From assembly GCF_009811555.1 (NCBI RefSeq), contig NZ_BLIN01000005.1, positions 3,605,501-3,669,500 on the forward strand: a DNA stretch of 64,000 nucleotides. Reading direction: 5' to 3'. Positions 45,722-54,601 of the stretch are shown here, one piece after another. The stretch is from Streptomyces caniferus. GTDB taxonomy: Bacteria > Actinomycetota > Actinomycetes > Streptomycetales > Streptomycetaceae. Within the stretch, counting starts at the first letter, position 1. Every line of letters starts with the position of its first letter. Both the position numbers and the translations under genes were made by a program. The notes under the pieces were generated by a model. The model was given only the letters and a program-made list of their open reading frames with translations. It had not been told where the DNA came from and searched no databases.

Positions 45722-46525
45722 TCAGCGCTCGTACACCACCGTCACCGGCGCATGATCGCTCCACCGCTGGTCGTAGGCGGCCGCGCGCTCCACCCAGGCC
45801 TTCACCGCGCGCCGGGCGAGGCCGGGCGTGGCGAGCTGGTAGTCGATGCGCCACCCCGCGTCGTTGTCGAAGGCGCGGCCCCGGTAGGACCACCACGAGT
45901 ACGGGCCCTCGGTGTCCGGGTGCAGGCCGCGGACGACGTCCACATAGCCGCCGCGGGTCTCGTCGAGGACATCGCTCAGCCAGGCGCGCTCCTCGGGGAG
46001 GAAGCCGGACTTCTTCTGGTTGGCCTTCCAGTTCTTCAGGTCGGCCTCCTGGTGGGCGATGTTCCAGTCGCCGCACACCACCACCTCACGGCCGTCCGCC
46101 GCGGCCCGCTTGCGCAGGTCGACGAGGTAGGGCAGGAACTCCGCCAGGAAGCGTTCCTTCTCGTCCTGCCGCTCGGTGCCGACCTCGCCGGAGGGCAGGT
46201 AGAGGCTGGCGACGGTCACCCCGGGCAGGTCCGCCTCGACGTACCGCCCGCTGTCGTCGAATTCCGCCGACCCGAAGCCCACCTGGACCCGCTCCGGCTC
46301 CCGCCGCGTGCAGAGCGAGACCCCGGCCCGGCCCTTGGCCGCCGCCGGGGCGTGCACGGTGTGCCACCCCGCGGGCTCCCGCACCTCTTCCGGGAGCTGA
46401 GCGGCCTCGGCCCGCACCTCCTGGAGGCACAGCACATCGGCCGCGGTCTCCGCCAGCCACGGCACGAAGCCCTTCTTGGCCGCGGCACGCAGGCCGTTCA
46501 CATTCACAGTGGTCACGGTGAGCAT
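45722..46525 (-). CDS. xth: Exodeoxyribonuclease III / AP endonuclease
   Basis: A 267-residue Mg-dependent enzyme for base-excision repair; it cuts at abasic sites and degrades 3' ends. The motifs NVNGLRAAAKKGF, LCLQEVRAEAAQ (Glu), VVCGDWNIAHQEADLKNW (Asp/Asn) and RWSDHAPVTV (Asp-His) are in place. The ATG at 46525 gives the normal start MLTVTTVNVNGL. It is divergent from the GNAT gene (65 bp). Confidence 0.95.
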   Translation of the reverse strand: MLTVTTVNVNGLRAAAKKGFVPWLAETAADVLCLQEVRAEAAQLPEEVREPAGWHTVHAPAAAKGRAGVSLCTRREPERVQVGFGSAEFDDSGRYVEADLPGVTVASLYLPSGEVGTERQDEKERFLAEFLPYLVDLRKRAAADGREVVVCGDWNIAHQEADLKNWKANQKKSGFLPEERAWLSDVLDETRGGYVDVVRGLHPDTEGPYSWWSYRGRAFDNDAGWRIDYQLATPGLARRAVKAWVERAAAYDQRWSDHAPVTVVYER

Positions 46526-46590
46526 CCGGGCACGATACCCATCCCGGACCTCGTGGCGCCCGGCGGCCGCCCGCCCGTACGATTTCCGGA

Positions 46591-47076
46591 ATGGAGATAC
46601 GTACCGTCCGCTACGACCACCCCGACGCGGTGGCGCTCGACGCACTGGTGCAGCAGGAGTACGTCCGCCGCTACGGCGACGGGGACATCACACCGCTGGA
46701 CCCGGAGATGTTCGCCCCTCCGCACGGTACGTACCTGATCGCCTACGACGGCGCCCGCCCGCTGGCCACCGGCGGATGGCGGCGCCAGGAGGACACGGCC
46801 GAGGGCTACGCGCTCGGCGACGCCGAGATCAAGCGGATGTTCGTGGTCGCCGAGGCGCGCGGACGGGGGCTGGCCCGGCGGATCCTGGCCGCCCTTGAAG
46901 CGGACGCACGGGCCGCCGGACGCTCCCGCATGGTGCTGGAGACCGGCACCGAGCAGCCCGAGGCGCTGGAGCTGTACGCCTCCAGCGGTTACGCCCTGGT
47001 CGAGAGGAAATTCGGGCTGTACCGGACCTACGACGACAGCCGGTGCATGGTGAAGTCGCTGGTCGCGGCCGACTGA
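46591..47076 (+). CDS. GNAT-family N-acetyltransferase
   Basis: A 161-residue protein with the acetyl-CoA loop MFVVAEARGRGLARRILAAL and the final beta strands LYASSGYALVERKFG. The substrate is unknown. It is alone between xth and the ABC exporter operon. Confidence 0.9.
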   Translation: MEIRTVRYDHPDAVALDALVQQEYVRRYGDGDITPLDPEMFAPPHGTYLIAYDGARPLATGGWRRQEDTAEGYALGDAEIKRMFVVAEARGRGLARRILAALEADARAAGRSRMVLETGTEQPEALELYASSGYALVERKFGLYRTYDDSRCMVKSLVAAD

Positions 47077-47145
47077 GGGGTCCTTCGGCGCCCCTTCGCC
47101 CCGCCGGGGCGGCCGCCCTCGCCCCGCTTCTGACGGCACCCTTTG

Positions 47146-47175
47146 TTGACACGCCTCCCGGCGGCTCTCCATACT
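47146..47175 (+). promoter_or_regulatory. Promoter of the ABC exporter operon
   Basis: TTGACA at 47146-47151 and CATACT at 47170-47175 are spaced by 18 bp, resembling an HrdB-type promoter. Just downstream CTAATCAACTAG (47183-47194) is a weak dyad near the likely start site, a plausible operator for the GntR regulator encoded in the same operon. Confidence 0.6.
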
Positions 47176-47211
47176 CATTCCACTAATCAACTAGCTAAAG
47201 GGGGGATCCGG

Positions 47212-48141
47212 GTGAGCGACCCGAGCCCATGGGCCATCGAGGCCGAAGGACTGGGGAAGAAGTACCGCCGCGGCTGGGCGCTGCGGGACTGCTCCTTCCG
47301 GCTCCCCGCCGGCCACATCTGCGCGCTCGTCGGACCCAACGGCGCGGGCAAGAGCACGTTCCTGGGCACCGCGACCCGGCTGCTGCAGCCGACCACCGGA
47401 ACCCTGAAGCTGTTCGGCGTCCCGGTCTCCGACCCGGCCGTGCTGCAGCGGGTCGCCTTCCTCGCGCAGGACAAGCCCCTCTACCCGCGCTTCACCGTGG
47501 CCGAGACCCTGCGCCTGGGCCGCGAGCTGAACCCGCGCTGGGACCAGGCACTGGCCGAGCGGATCGTACGGTCGGGGAAGGTGCCGTTCGACGCGCGGAT
47601 CGGGACCCTCTCGGGCGGCCAGCGCACCCGCGTCGCCTTCGCCCTCGCCTTCGGCAAGCGGCCCGCGCTGCTGCTGCTCGACGAGCCGATGTCCGACCTC
47701 GACCCGCTCGCCCGGCACGAGCTGTCGGGGCTGCTGATGGCCGAGGCCGCCGAGCACGGCACGACGGTCCTGATGTCGTCCCACATGCTCGCCGAGATGG
47801 AGGTCATGTGCGACTACCTCCTCGTCCTCGCCGAGGGCCGGCTGCGGATGGCCGGCCAGACCGATGAGCTGGTGCCCGCGCACGTGCTGGTGACGGGCGT
47901 GGCCGACGGCGACGGCACGGTGCCCGAGGAGCTGCGGACCCGGCACACCGTGGTCGAGTCCCGGGTCACCGGGCGGCAGTTCAGCGCCCTGGTCCGGCCG
48001 CACGGCCCGCTCTCCGACAGCTGGGAGACCCTCGCGCCGAGCCTGGAGGAGGTCCTGCTGGCCTGTCTGCGCTCGCCCGACGCGCCCACCCTGATCGCGG
48101 ACGAGGCCCGTATCGACGGACCGCGGGAGGCCGCCGCGTGA
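47212..48141 (+). CDS. ABC transporter ATPase
   Basis: A 309-residue ATPase starting at GTG 47212, after AAAGGGGGG. It shows LVGPNGAGKSTFLGTATRLL (Walker A), FLAQDKPLYPRFTVAETL (Q-loop), TLSGGQRTRVAFAL (signature), LLLLDEPMSDLDPLARHEL and MSSHMLAEMEV (H-loop). The C-terminal ~90 residues are of the kind found in exporters with GntR partners. It overlaps the permease by four bases (GTGA). Confidence 0.92.
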   Translation: MSDPSPWAIEAEGLGKKYRRGWALRDCSFRLPAGHICALVGPNGAGKSTFLGTATRLLQPTTGTLKLFGVPVSDPAVLQRVAFLAQDKPLYPRFTVAETLRLGRELNPRWDQALAERIVRSGKVPFDARIGTLSGGQRTRVAFALAFGKRPALLLLDEPMSDLDPLARHELSGLLMAEAAEHGTTVLMSSHMLAEMEVMCDYLLVLAEGRLRMAGQTDELVPAHVLVTGVADGDGTVPEELRTRHTVVESRVTGRQFSALVRPHGPLSDSWETLAPSLEEVLLACLRSPDAPTLIADEARIDGPREAAA

Positions 48142-49148
48142 GCCGGACCACCACCGTCGGCGCACCGGTCGGGACGGCCGCGGACGGCGGCCCCGCAGGC
48201 GCCGTCCGACGCGGCCTGCTGCACGGCCTGCCCTGGCTGGTCTGGCACCGGCACCGCTCGCTGCTGCGCATCGCCCTGCTGATCACCGTCGCGGGCTGTG
48301 CGACCTTCGCCTACCAGCGCATCGGCCTGATGGACTTCCTGCACACCAAGGGCGCCTCGGCGTCCGCCGGGGGGCCGGTGGCCGACGAGTTCCAGAACAG
48401 CTTCGGCACGATGCTCAAGAACGACATCCAGTTCCTGGAGTTGCTGCCGGTACTCGCCGGCATGTTCCTCGGCGCCCCCCTGATCGCGGGCGAGCAGGAG
48501 CGCGGCACCGTCAAGCTGGTCACCACCCAGTCGGTCAGCCGCGGCCGCTGGATCGCCGCCACGCTCGGCCTGCCGCTGGCCCTCGTCGCACTGTGCACCA
48601 CCCTGCTGTCGGCCGCCTTCACCTGGCTGTGGTCACCGGCCCACGCCCTGGTCGCCGACGGTGACTGGCTGGAGAGCGGCGCCTTCGACACCACCGGACC
48701 GGTCCCGGTCGCCAAGACCCTGTTCCTGACCGCCTGCGGTATCGCCCTCGGCATGCTGATCAAGCGGGTGACGGCGGCGATGGCGGCCACCGTCGTCCTC
48801 ACCGCCCTCGTCTCCGTGGTCTGGACCGAGAAGGTGCGCCCGCTCCTCGGCACACTGCGCAGCGTCAGCTACCCGTACGACGGCGACGGCCCCCGGCTGC
48901 CGGCCGCCGCCGTGCGGATCGACGACTGGGTGTCCACCGCCGACGGCAAGCTCTACGGCTTCGGCACCTGCGTCCACGGCGACGCCGAGGCCTGCCGGGC
49001 CAAGCTGGGCATCGTCAACCGGGTGACCCAGTACTTCGACTACGGGCAGATGGCGGGCATGCAGTGGCTGGGCGCGGGGATCCTGCTGGCGCTGGCGGCC
49101 GTGATCCTCTCGTTCGTCGTGTGGCAGGCACACCGGCGGCCGCTCTGA
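48138..49148 (+). CDS. ABC transporter permease
   Basis: A 336-residue membrane protein with about six membrane segments. LAGMFLGAPLIAGEQERGTVKL is the typical segment of ABC-2-type permeases. A large loop with two Cys (GFGTCVHGDAEACRA) lies before the last membrane segment and probably faces outward. The substrate is unknown; a drug, peptide or lipid is possible. Confidence 0.9.
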   Translation: MSRTTTVGAPVGTAADGGPAGAVRRGLLHGLPWLVWHRHRSLLRIALLITVAGCATFAYQRIGLMDFLHTKGASASAGGPVADEFQNSFGTMLKNDIQFLELLPVLAGMFLGAPLIAGEQERGTVKLVTTQSVSRGRWIAATLGLPLALVALCTTLLSAAFTWLWSPAHALVADGDWLESGAFDTTGPVPVAKTLFLTACGIALGMLIKRVTAAMAATVVLTALVSVVWTEKVRPLLGTLRSVSYPYDGDGPRLPAAAVRIDDWVSTADGKLYGFGTCVHGDAEACRAKLGIVNRVTQYFDYGQMAGMQWLGAGILLALAAVILSFVVWQAHRRPL

Positions 49149-49320
49149 ACGGCGAGGCGCCCGGCGGGCCGTGCGGGCGCCGGCCCGCGGGTACCTCCCG
49201 TACGGGGAACCCCCCGGGCGGCGCTTTGACACCCGGCGCGACCAGCCCGATCATCAAGCGGTCGGGCAGCACGGTCCCGGCGGCACACCGGCCGGCACCG
49301 ACGGAAGCAGCAGAGAGGTG

Positions 49321-49713
49321 GTGAGCGTCGTCGAGTTCCGCATCGACCGCCGCAGCGGCGTCGCCACCTACCTCCAGATCGTCCAACAGGTCCAGCAGGC
49401 CCTGCGGTTGGGCATCCTGGTGGAGGGCGACCGCCTGCCGACCGCCGCGCAGGTCGCCGCCACGACCAAGGTCAACCCCAATACGACCCTCAAGGCGTAC
49501 CGCGAACTGGAGCGCGAGGGCCTGGTCGAACCGCGCCCGGGCCTCGGCACCTTCGTCAGCCGTACGCTCGCCCGCCCCGAGTCCGCGGCGGACGCCCTGC
49601 TGCGCGAGGAGCTCCGCTCCTGGATGGACCGGGCCCGCACGGAGGGACTGGCCCGGGAGGACGTCCAGGCGCTGGTGAACTCGGTGCTGCAGGACCGGTA
49701 TCCGGACAGCTGA
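49321..49713 (+). CDS. GntR/YtrA-type regulator of the ABC operon
   Basis: A 130-residue protein starting at GTG 49321 (49318 is also in frame). The winged HTH is clear (YLQIVQQVQQALRLGILVEG, VNPNTTLKAYRELEREGLVE, PGLGTFVSRT), followed by only a short dimerisation helix pair, as in the YtrA subfamily. YtrA-type repressors typically control the ABC exporter genes beside them. Spacing to the permease is 172 bp; it is on the same strand and may have its own promoter. Confidence 0.9.
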   Translation: MSVVEFRIDRRSGVATYLQIVQQVQQALRLGILVEGDRLPTAAQVAATTKVNPNTTLKAYRELEREGLVEPRPGLGTFVSRTLARPESAADALLREELRSWMDRARTEGLAREDVQALVNSVLQDRYPDS

Positions 49714-49860
49714 GCGAGCGGGACGGCGGTACGAGCGGGACGGCTGAGCCGGGCGGGGTCGTCGAGCCGGCGGGCGGAGGACAGACCGGCGGCAGGCCCC
49801 GCCCCTTCGCCCTCTCTCCCCACCGCTTCGCCCTCCCCCTCACTTCGCGCCTCCCCCGGC

Positions 49861-49891
49861 TTGACCCTCACCCCACGTCAGGTTCCACCCT
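49861..49891 (+). promoter_or_regulatory. MerR-type promoter with long spacer and operator dyad
   Basis: TTGACC (49861-49866) and CACCCT (49886-49891) are 19 bp apart, the over-long spacing typical of MerR-activated promoters. Within the spacer, CCTCAC-CCCAC-GTCAGG forms an imperfect dyad (one mismatch). The gene it drives encodes a TipAL-type MerR protein, so autoactivation is likely. Confidence 0.65.
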
Positions 49892-49978
49892 GAAGGACGG
49901 CACGGCCCCCGCCGAACCGGCGGCACCCCCACCGGGAAGGACGGGCCGGCCGGACACGACGGGACGAAAGGCGCTGTG

Positions 49979-50764
49979 ATGAGCTACTCGGTCGGGCAGG
50001 TCTCCGGCTTCGCGGGGATCACGGTGCGGACCCTGCACCACTACGACAAGGCCGGGCTGCTCTCCCCCAGCGACCGCAGCCCCGCCGGCTACCGCCTCTA
50101 CAGCGACGCCGACCTCGCCCGGCTGCAGCAGATCCTCTTCTACCGGGAGCTCGGCTTCCCGCTCGACGAGATCGCCACCATCCTGGCGGACCCGCAGGCC
50201 AACGCCCTCGATCACCTCCGCGCCCGGCACCGCCTCCTCACCGGCCAGATCGCCACACTGCAGCGGCTGGTCGAGGTCGCCGAACACGCCATGGAGGTCC
50301 AGCAGACCGGCGTGGAGCTGACCCCCGAGGAGCGGTTCGAGGTCTTCGGCGAGGTGACCTTCGACCTCACCTACGCCACCCAGGCCCATCTGAAGTGGCA
50401 GCACCGCGAGAGCTACCAGCACTCGATGGCACGGGCCGCCGCGCACTCCAAGGAGGACTGGGCCACGATCATGGCCGAGGCCGCCGACTGGCGCCTGCGG
50501 CTCATCGCCGCCTTCGACGCCGAGGAACCCGCGGACGGCCCACGGGCCATGGATCTCGCCGAGGAACACCGGCAGCACATCGCCCGCTGGTTCACCCCGT
50601 GCCCCACCGACGTCCACGCCCGGATCGCCGACGGCTTCGTCACCGATCCCCGCGCCTTCGCCCTGGTCGTCCCCGCCACCGAACAACGCCCCGGCCTCGC
50701 CCCGTACCTGCACACGGCCGTCCACGCGAACGCCGTACGCCGCTCCTCGCGCCACGAGGCCTGA
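49979..50764 (+). CDS. MerR regulator of the TipAL type
   Basis: A 261-residue protein. MSYSVGQVSGFAGITVRTLH is the MerR winged helix, followed by the dimerisation helix and a TipAS domain (HLKWQHRESYQHSMARAAAH, then WFTPCPTDVHARIADGFV and a Tyr-rich end). TipAS domains bind thiopeptides and other amphipathic drugs, sometimes covalently via a Cys; one Cys is present in WFTPCPTDVH. ATG 49979 directly follows an alternative GTG. It precedes a glycosyltransferase gene that may be its target. Confidence 0.92.
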   Translation: MSYSVGQVSGFAGITVRTLHHYDKAGLLSPSDRSPAGYRLYSDADLARLQQILFYRELGFPLDEIATILADPQANALDHLRARHRLLTGQIATLQRLVEVAEHAMEVQQTGVELTPEERFEVFGEVTFDLTYATQAHLKWQHRESYQHSMARAAAHSKEDWATIMAEAADWRLRLIAAFDAEEPADGPRAMDLAEEHRQHIARWFTPCPTDVHARIADGFVTDPRAFALVVPATEQRPGLAPYLHTAVHANAVRRSSRHEA

Positions 50765-50769
50765 GCCGG

Positions 50770-50819
50770 GCTCGGCTCAGCACGGCCCGGCCCGGCTCGG
50801 CTCAGCACGGCCCGGCCCG
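50770..50819. repeat. 25-bp tandem repeat built from pentamers
   Basis: Two identical copies of a 25-bp unit (GCTCGGCTCAGCACGGCCCG plus GCCCG). Each unit is itself five GCNC(G/A) pentamers. It lies between the MerR stop and the glycosyltransferase gene. Confidence 0.85.
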
Positions 50820-50964
50820 GCGCCCCCCGAGTTCCGCACGGCCCCCGGGCACCACACCAGGACGCCCCCCGGCTCGCCCCCTCCACGGCACCCCCATGCC
50901 CACCCCGGGGGCGCGCCCTCCACCCACGCCTCTCCACCTCCCTGAACCGAAGGCGGACCGCCCC

Positions 50965-52242
50965 ATGACCCACAAGATCCTCATCACCGCCGCCGGTTCG
51001 TACGGCGACGTCGCCCCGTACACCGGCGTGGGCGCCCGGCTCCGCGAGGCCGGCCACGAGGTCGCCCTCGCCACCCACGACACCTACGCCGACCTCGTAC
51101 GCGCCGCCGGCCTGGAGTTCCGCCGCCTGCCGGCCGACCCCCGCACCCGCGCCCACCGGCCCGGCGCCGCCGGAGAGGCACAGCCCACCGCCCCCGCCGG
51201 CGGACGCACCCTCATGCGCCAGGCCGCCGCCTTCATCAAGGAACTCGGCGGCGGCATCGCCGACGCGGCCCACGAGGACACCGGCCTCCTCCTGCTCTCC
51301 GCCACCACCGCGCCCCTCGGCCACCACCTCGCCGAGGCGCTGGACATCCCGTCCCTGGACCTGCCCCTGGTGCCCGGCGCCCCCACCGGCGACTTCGCCC
51401 CGGTCGTCGGCGGCGGCCGCTCACTGGGCCGCGGGGGCAACCGCGCCGCCGGCCGCCTCTCGCTCCGCGTCATCGACCGCCTCTACGCCGACGCGACCCG
51501 CGACCTGCGCACCCGCCTCGGCCTGCCGCCCGCCGCCCCCCGCACGGTCCGCCGTCGCACCGAAGCCGCCGGCCGGCCGGTCCTGCACGGCTTCAGCGAG
51601 GTCCTGGTGCCCCGCCCCGCGGACTGGCGTACCGGCCTGGACGTGGTCGGGAACTGGTGGCCCTGGCATGCCCCCGACGCCCAACTCCCGCCCGTAGTGG
51701 AGGACTTCCTCGCCGCTGGCCCGCCCCCGGTCTTCATCGGCTTCGGCAGCATGGCGGGCGGCGACGGCGAGCGCGTGAGCACCCTCGCGGTACGCGCCCT
51801 GCGCCGGGCCGGGCTGCGCGGCATCCTCCAGTCCGGCTGGGCCGGGCTGACCACCCGCCACACCCCGGAGCACGCCGACGTCCTCACCATCGGCGACGTC
51901 CCGCACGCCCTGCTCTTCCCCCGGATGTCCGCAGTGGTGCACCACTGCGGCGCCGGCACCGCCGCCGCGGGGCTGCGTGCGAAGGTCCCCACGGTCCCGG
52001 TCCCGGTCACCGCCGACCAGCCCTTCTGGGCCCACCGCCTGACCGCCCTGGGCGCTGCCACCGCCCCGATCCCCTTCCGCGAGCTGTCCGCCGACAACGC
52101 CGCCGACCGCCTGGCCCACGCCCTCGCCCAGGCCACCGCCGCCCCCGAGCGCCGCCGGCACGCCGCCGAGGCCGCCCACCGCCTCGCCGCCGAGGACGGC
52201 GCCGGCGAGGTCCTCGCGGCGGTCGAACGCCTGCGGGGATGA
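50965..52242 (+). CDS. GT1 glycosyltransferase (MGT/sterol-glucosyltransferase-like)
   Basis: A 425-residue soluble enzyme; MTHKILITAAGSYGDVAPYT is the typical N-terminal motif. The nucleotide-sugar domain has VFIGFGSMAGGDGERV and the donor signature HHCGAGTAAAGLRAKVPTVP followed by VTADQPFWAHRL. Such enzymes add sugars to macrolides and other lipophilic acceptors, or inactivate them. Adjacent to a TipAL-type drug sensor, a drug-inactivation role is plausible but unproven. Confidence 0.92.
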   Translation: MTHKILITAAGSYGDVAPYTGVGARLREAGHEVALATHDTYADLVRAAGLEFRRLPADPRTRAHRPGAAGEAQPTAPAGGRTLMRQAAAFIKELGGGIADAAHEDTGLLLLSATTAPLGHHLAEALDIPSLDLPLVPGAPTGDFAPVVGGGRSLGRGGNRAAGRLSLRVIDRLYADATRDLRTRLGLPPAAPRTVRRRTEAAGRPVLHGFSEVLVPRPADWRTGLDVVGNWWPWHAPDAQLPPVVEDFLAAGPPPVFIGFGSMAGGDGERVSTLAVRALRRAGLRGILQSGWAGLTTRHTPEHADVLTIGDVPHALLFPRMSAVVHHCGAGTAAAGLRAKVPTVPVPVTADQPFWAHRLTALGAATAPIPFRELSADNAADRLAHALAQATAAPERRRHAAEAAHRLAAEDGAGEVLAAVERLRG

Positions 52243-52364
52243 CCCACCCGGAGGCCGCGGGCAGGCAGCGAAGCTCACCCGCCGGGCCAAACCTCCACCC
52301 GTTCGGCGGCCCGGTGACCCGCCCCGGGATGCGACCACCCGCCACAAGGCGTGGGCTCACCACT

Positions 52365-52928
52365 ATGACCACATTCCGCCAACGCCCCCCGCTCCGCAGA
52401 ATGCTGCTCCACGCCATAGCCACGGCGGCCATGGGCTCCGTCCTCCCCCTGACGGCCTCCCAGGTGGCCCACGCCGCCGGTGCCGCCCCCTCCCCCGTCG
52501 GCACCTGGGCCCACCCCACGACCTCCCACTACCGCATCAGCTCGCCCTACGGCGTACGCGGCACCTGGCGCGCCGGCCACCACACCGGCATCGACCTCGC
52601 CGTCCGCTCCGGCACCCGGGTCAGATCCGTCGGCTCCGGCACCGTCGTCCTCGCCAGGAGGTCGGGCGCCTACGGCAAGGCCGTGACGATCCGGATGAAG
52701 GACGGCCGCTACGTCCTCTTCGGCCACCTCTCGCGCATCACCGTCCGCCCCGGCCAGAAGGTCCGCGCCCGCACCCGCCTCGGCTACAGCGGCGCCACCG
52801 GCCGCGTCACCGGCCCCCACCTCCACTTCGAGGTACGCAAGAGCCGCCGCTACGGATCGGACATCAACCCCCTCGCCTACCTCGCCCAACACGGCATCCG
52901 CCTGACCTCCCGCTCCTTCACCCGCTGA
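52365..52928 (+). CDS. Secreted M23 (LytM) peptidase
   Basis: A 187-residue protein with an Arg-rich signal peptide (ending SQVAHAAGA) and an M23 domain directly after it. The zinc ligands are in GHHTGIDLAV (HxxxD) and GPHLHFEV (HxH); LFGHLSRITVRPGQKV lies between. It should cleave peptidoglycan cross-bridges outside the cell. There is no SH3 or LysM anchor. ATG 52365 is the only start that gives a signal peptide. Confidence 0.92.
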   Translation: MTTFRQRPPLRRMLLHAIATAAMGSVLPLTASQVAHAAGAAPSPVGTWAHPTTSHYRISSPYGVRGTWRAGHHTGIDLAVRSGTRVRSVGSGTVVLARRSGAYGKAVTIRMKDGRYVLFGHLSRITVRPGQKVRARTRLGYSGATGRVTGPHLHFEVRKSRRYGSDINPLAYLAQHGIRLTSRSFTR

Positions 52929-53056
52929 CCGCGCGGACGACGCGGCCGCATGAGCGGGCCGCCGAGCAGCGAGCCATCGACCTCGCTCATGCCTCAGGAC
53001 CGCCACCGCACGTGGACAGCAAGGAAGCCCTCCCCACCATTCCCCAACTTTCCTCA

Positions 53057-53089
53057 AACTTCCCTACCAAACCCTCAACAAGGGAAGTT
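53057..53089. promoter_or_regulatory. Inverted repeat upstream of the HTH gene
   Basis: AACTTCCCT (53057-53065) and AGGGAAGTT (53081-53089) are perfect 9-bp arms 15 nt apart. A related half site (AACTTTCCT) occurs at 53046. They end 12 bp before the ATG of the excisionase-like HTH gene, so the protein may bind its own leader. Confidence 0.7.
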
Positions 53090-53100
53090 AGAGTACTTTC

Positions 53101-53529
53101 ATGACCGACAGCCTCTACTCCGTGGAACAGGTAGCCGAACGCCTGGGCCTGCACGTCCGCACCATCCGCAACTACGTGCGGGACGGCCGGCTGCCCGCGG
53201 TCCGCATCGGCAAGCAGTACCGGATCGCGCACGAGGACCTCGAAGCGTTCACCGGCCGCCCGGTGAACGCCCCCGGCGACACGGCCGGGCAGCAGCGGCA
53301 CACCGAGGTGTCGAGCATCGTGGAGATCGACGCGATCAGCCGCCACACGGCCGACCGCCTGACCACCCTCCTGATGAGCTCGGCCGCCCATCGCAGCCCG
53401 GGGGACGCCCCCCTGCGGATCGAGACGGCCTACGACGCGGAGCGGTCCCGGATGAAGGTCATCGTCCTGGGCGGCCTGGCCGACACCGCCCGGCTGTTCG
53501 ACTACATGGAGGGGGTACTCGCCTCATGA
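53101..53529 (+). CDS. Excisionase-like HTH DNA-binding protein
   Basis: A 142-residue protein. Residues 5-55 form a MerR/excisionase-type winged helix (LYSVEQVAERLGLHVRTIRN, then GRLPAVRIGKQYRIAHEDLE). The rest (RIETAYDAERSRMKVIVLGG) is a small alpha/beta domain. Its stop overlaps the hydrolase start as ATGA, so it is likely a specific regulator of a two-gene operon. Confidence 0.9.
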   Translation: MTDSLYSVEQVAERLGLHVRTIRNYVRDGRLPAVRIGKQYRIAHEDLEAFTGRPVNAPGDTAGQQRHTEVSSIVEIDAISRHTADRLTTLLMSSAAHRSPGDAPLRIETAYDAERSRMKVIVLGGLADTARLFDYMEGVLAS

Positions 53530-54365
53530 GTGCGATCTACAAATCCGAGGCCGGCGCGCACGAGATCCGGCGGCGCTACCAGGAGGACCTGCGCAACTGG
53601 CCGGTCCCCGCCGAGCAGCTACGGGTGCCGACCCGCGAGGGCGAGACCTTCGTCATGGTCTCCGGCCCCCGGGACGCGCCGCCCCTCGTGCTGCTGCACG
53701 GCTCGGGTGCGAACACCACGACGTGGCAGGACGACATCGCCTCCTGGTCGCGGCACTTCCGCACCTACGCCCTCGACCTCATCGGCGAACCGGGCTTGAG
53801 CGCGCCGTCCCGCCCGCCCCTGTCCTCCGACTCCCATGCCCGCTGGCTGGACGACGTACTGGACGGCCTCGGGATCACCAGCACCTCGCTCGTCGGGATG
53901 TCGCTCGGCGGCTGGGTGGCGCTGGACTACGCCACCCGCCACCCCGAGCGGGTGACCCGCCTGGCCCTGCTCTGCCCCGGCGGCATCGGGAAGCAGAAGA
54001 CCGGCTGGCTCTTCAAGGCCCTGCTCCTGCGCCCCTTCGGACGCTGGGGCGCACGCCGGTCGGTCCGCACCGTCGCGGGCCTGCACACACCGGAGGCCCG
54101 TCACGTCCTCGACCAGGTGATGCTGACCTTCTCCCACTTCAACCCGCGCACCGAGCGACTGCCCGTCTTCCCCGACAGCGCACTGCGCCGCCTGACCATG
54201 CCGGTCCTGCTGACCGCCGGCGTCCGCGACGTCATGTTCGACTCCACCGAATCCGCCCGCCGCATACGCCACTGCCTCCCCCACGCAACCGTGAACCTCC
54301 TGCCCCACGCAGGTCACGCCATCCTCGGACAGACCGACTCCGTCCTGACCTTCCTCCGCTCCTGA
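53526..54365 (+). CDS. Alpha/beta hydrolase
   Basis: A 279-residue protein. LVLLHGSGANTTTWQDDIAS gives the oxyanion hole, LVGMSLGGWVALDYAT the nucleophile, AGVRDVMFD the acid and LPHAGHAILGQTDS the His. The FKALLLRPFGRWGARRSV segment belongs to the cap domain. Substrate unknown. It is coupled to the HTH gene upstream. Confidence 0.9.
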   Translation: MSAIYKSEAGAHEIRRRYQEDLRNWPVPAEQLRVPTREGETFVMVSGPRDAPPLVLLHGSGANTTTWQDDIASWSRHFRTYALDLIGEPGLSAPSRPPLSSDSHARWLDDVLDGLGITSTSLVGMSLGGWVALDYATRHPERVTRLALLCPGGIGKQKTGWLFKALLLRPFGRWGARRSVRTVAGLHTPEARHVLDQVMLTFSHFNPRTERLPVFPDSALRRLTMPVLLTAGVRDVMFDSTESARRIRHCLPHATVNLLPHAGHAILGQTDSVLTFLRS

Positions 54366-54556
54366 CCCCTCGCCACATCCGCCACAACGGAGACACCCCA
54401 GCCCCCTCGCCAACGCAAGGAACAGCCCTCCACGGCTCCCGACTTGCCGGGCCCCATCCCCCGGAGCCGACGCGCAGAGCGTCCGGCAACCTCGGCAAGC
54501 GCCCGCCGCCGAACGGCCCGCCCGCAGTTGCTGTACTCCACCGCCACAACGACACG

Positions 54557-54592
54557 AAAAAGCCCCCACCGGATATCCCCGGCGGGGGCTTT
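54557..54592 (-). terminator. Terminator after the tRNA-Ala gene
   Basis: On the minus strand AAAGCCCCCGCCGG pairs with CCGGTGGGGGCTTT (one G-U) and is followed by further T, a standard intrinsic terminator 10 bp downstream of the tRNA. Confidence 0.85.
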
Positions 54593-54601
54593 GACGTGCT
54601 G

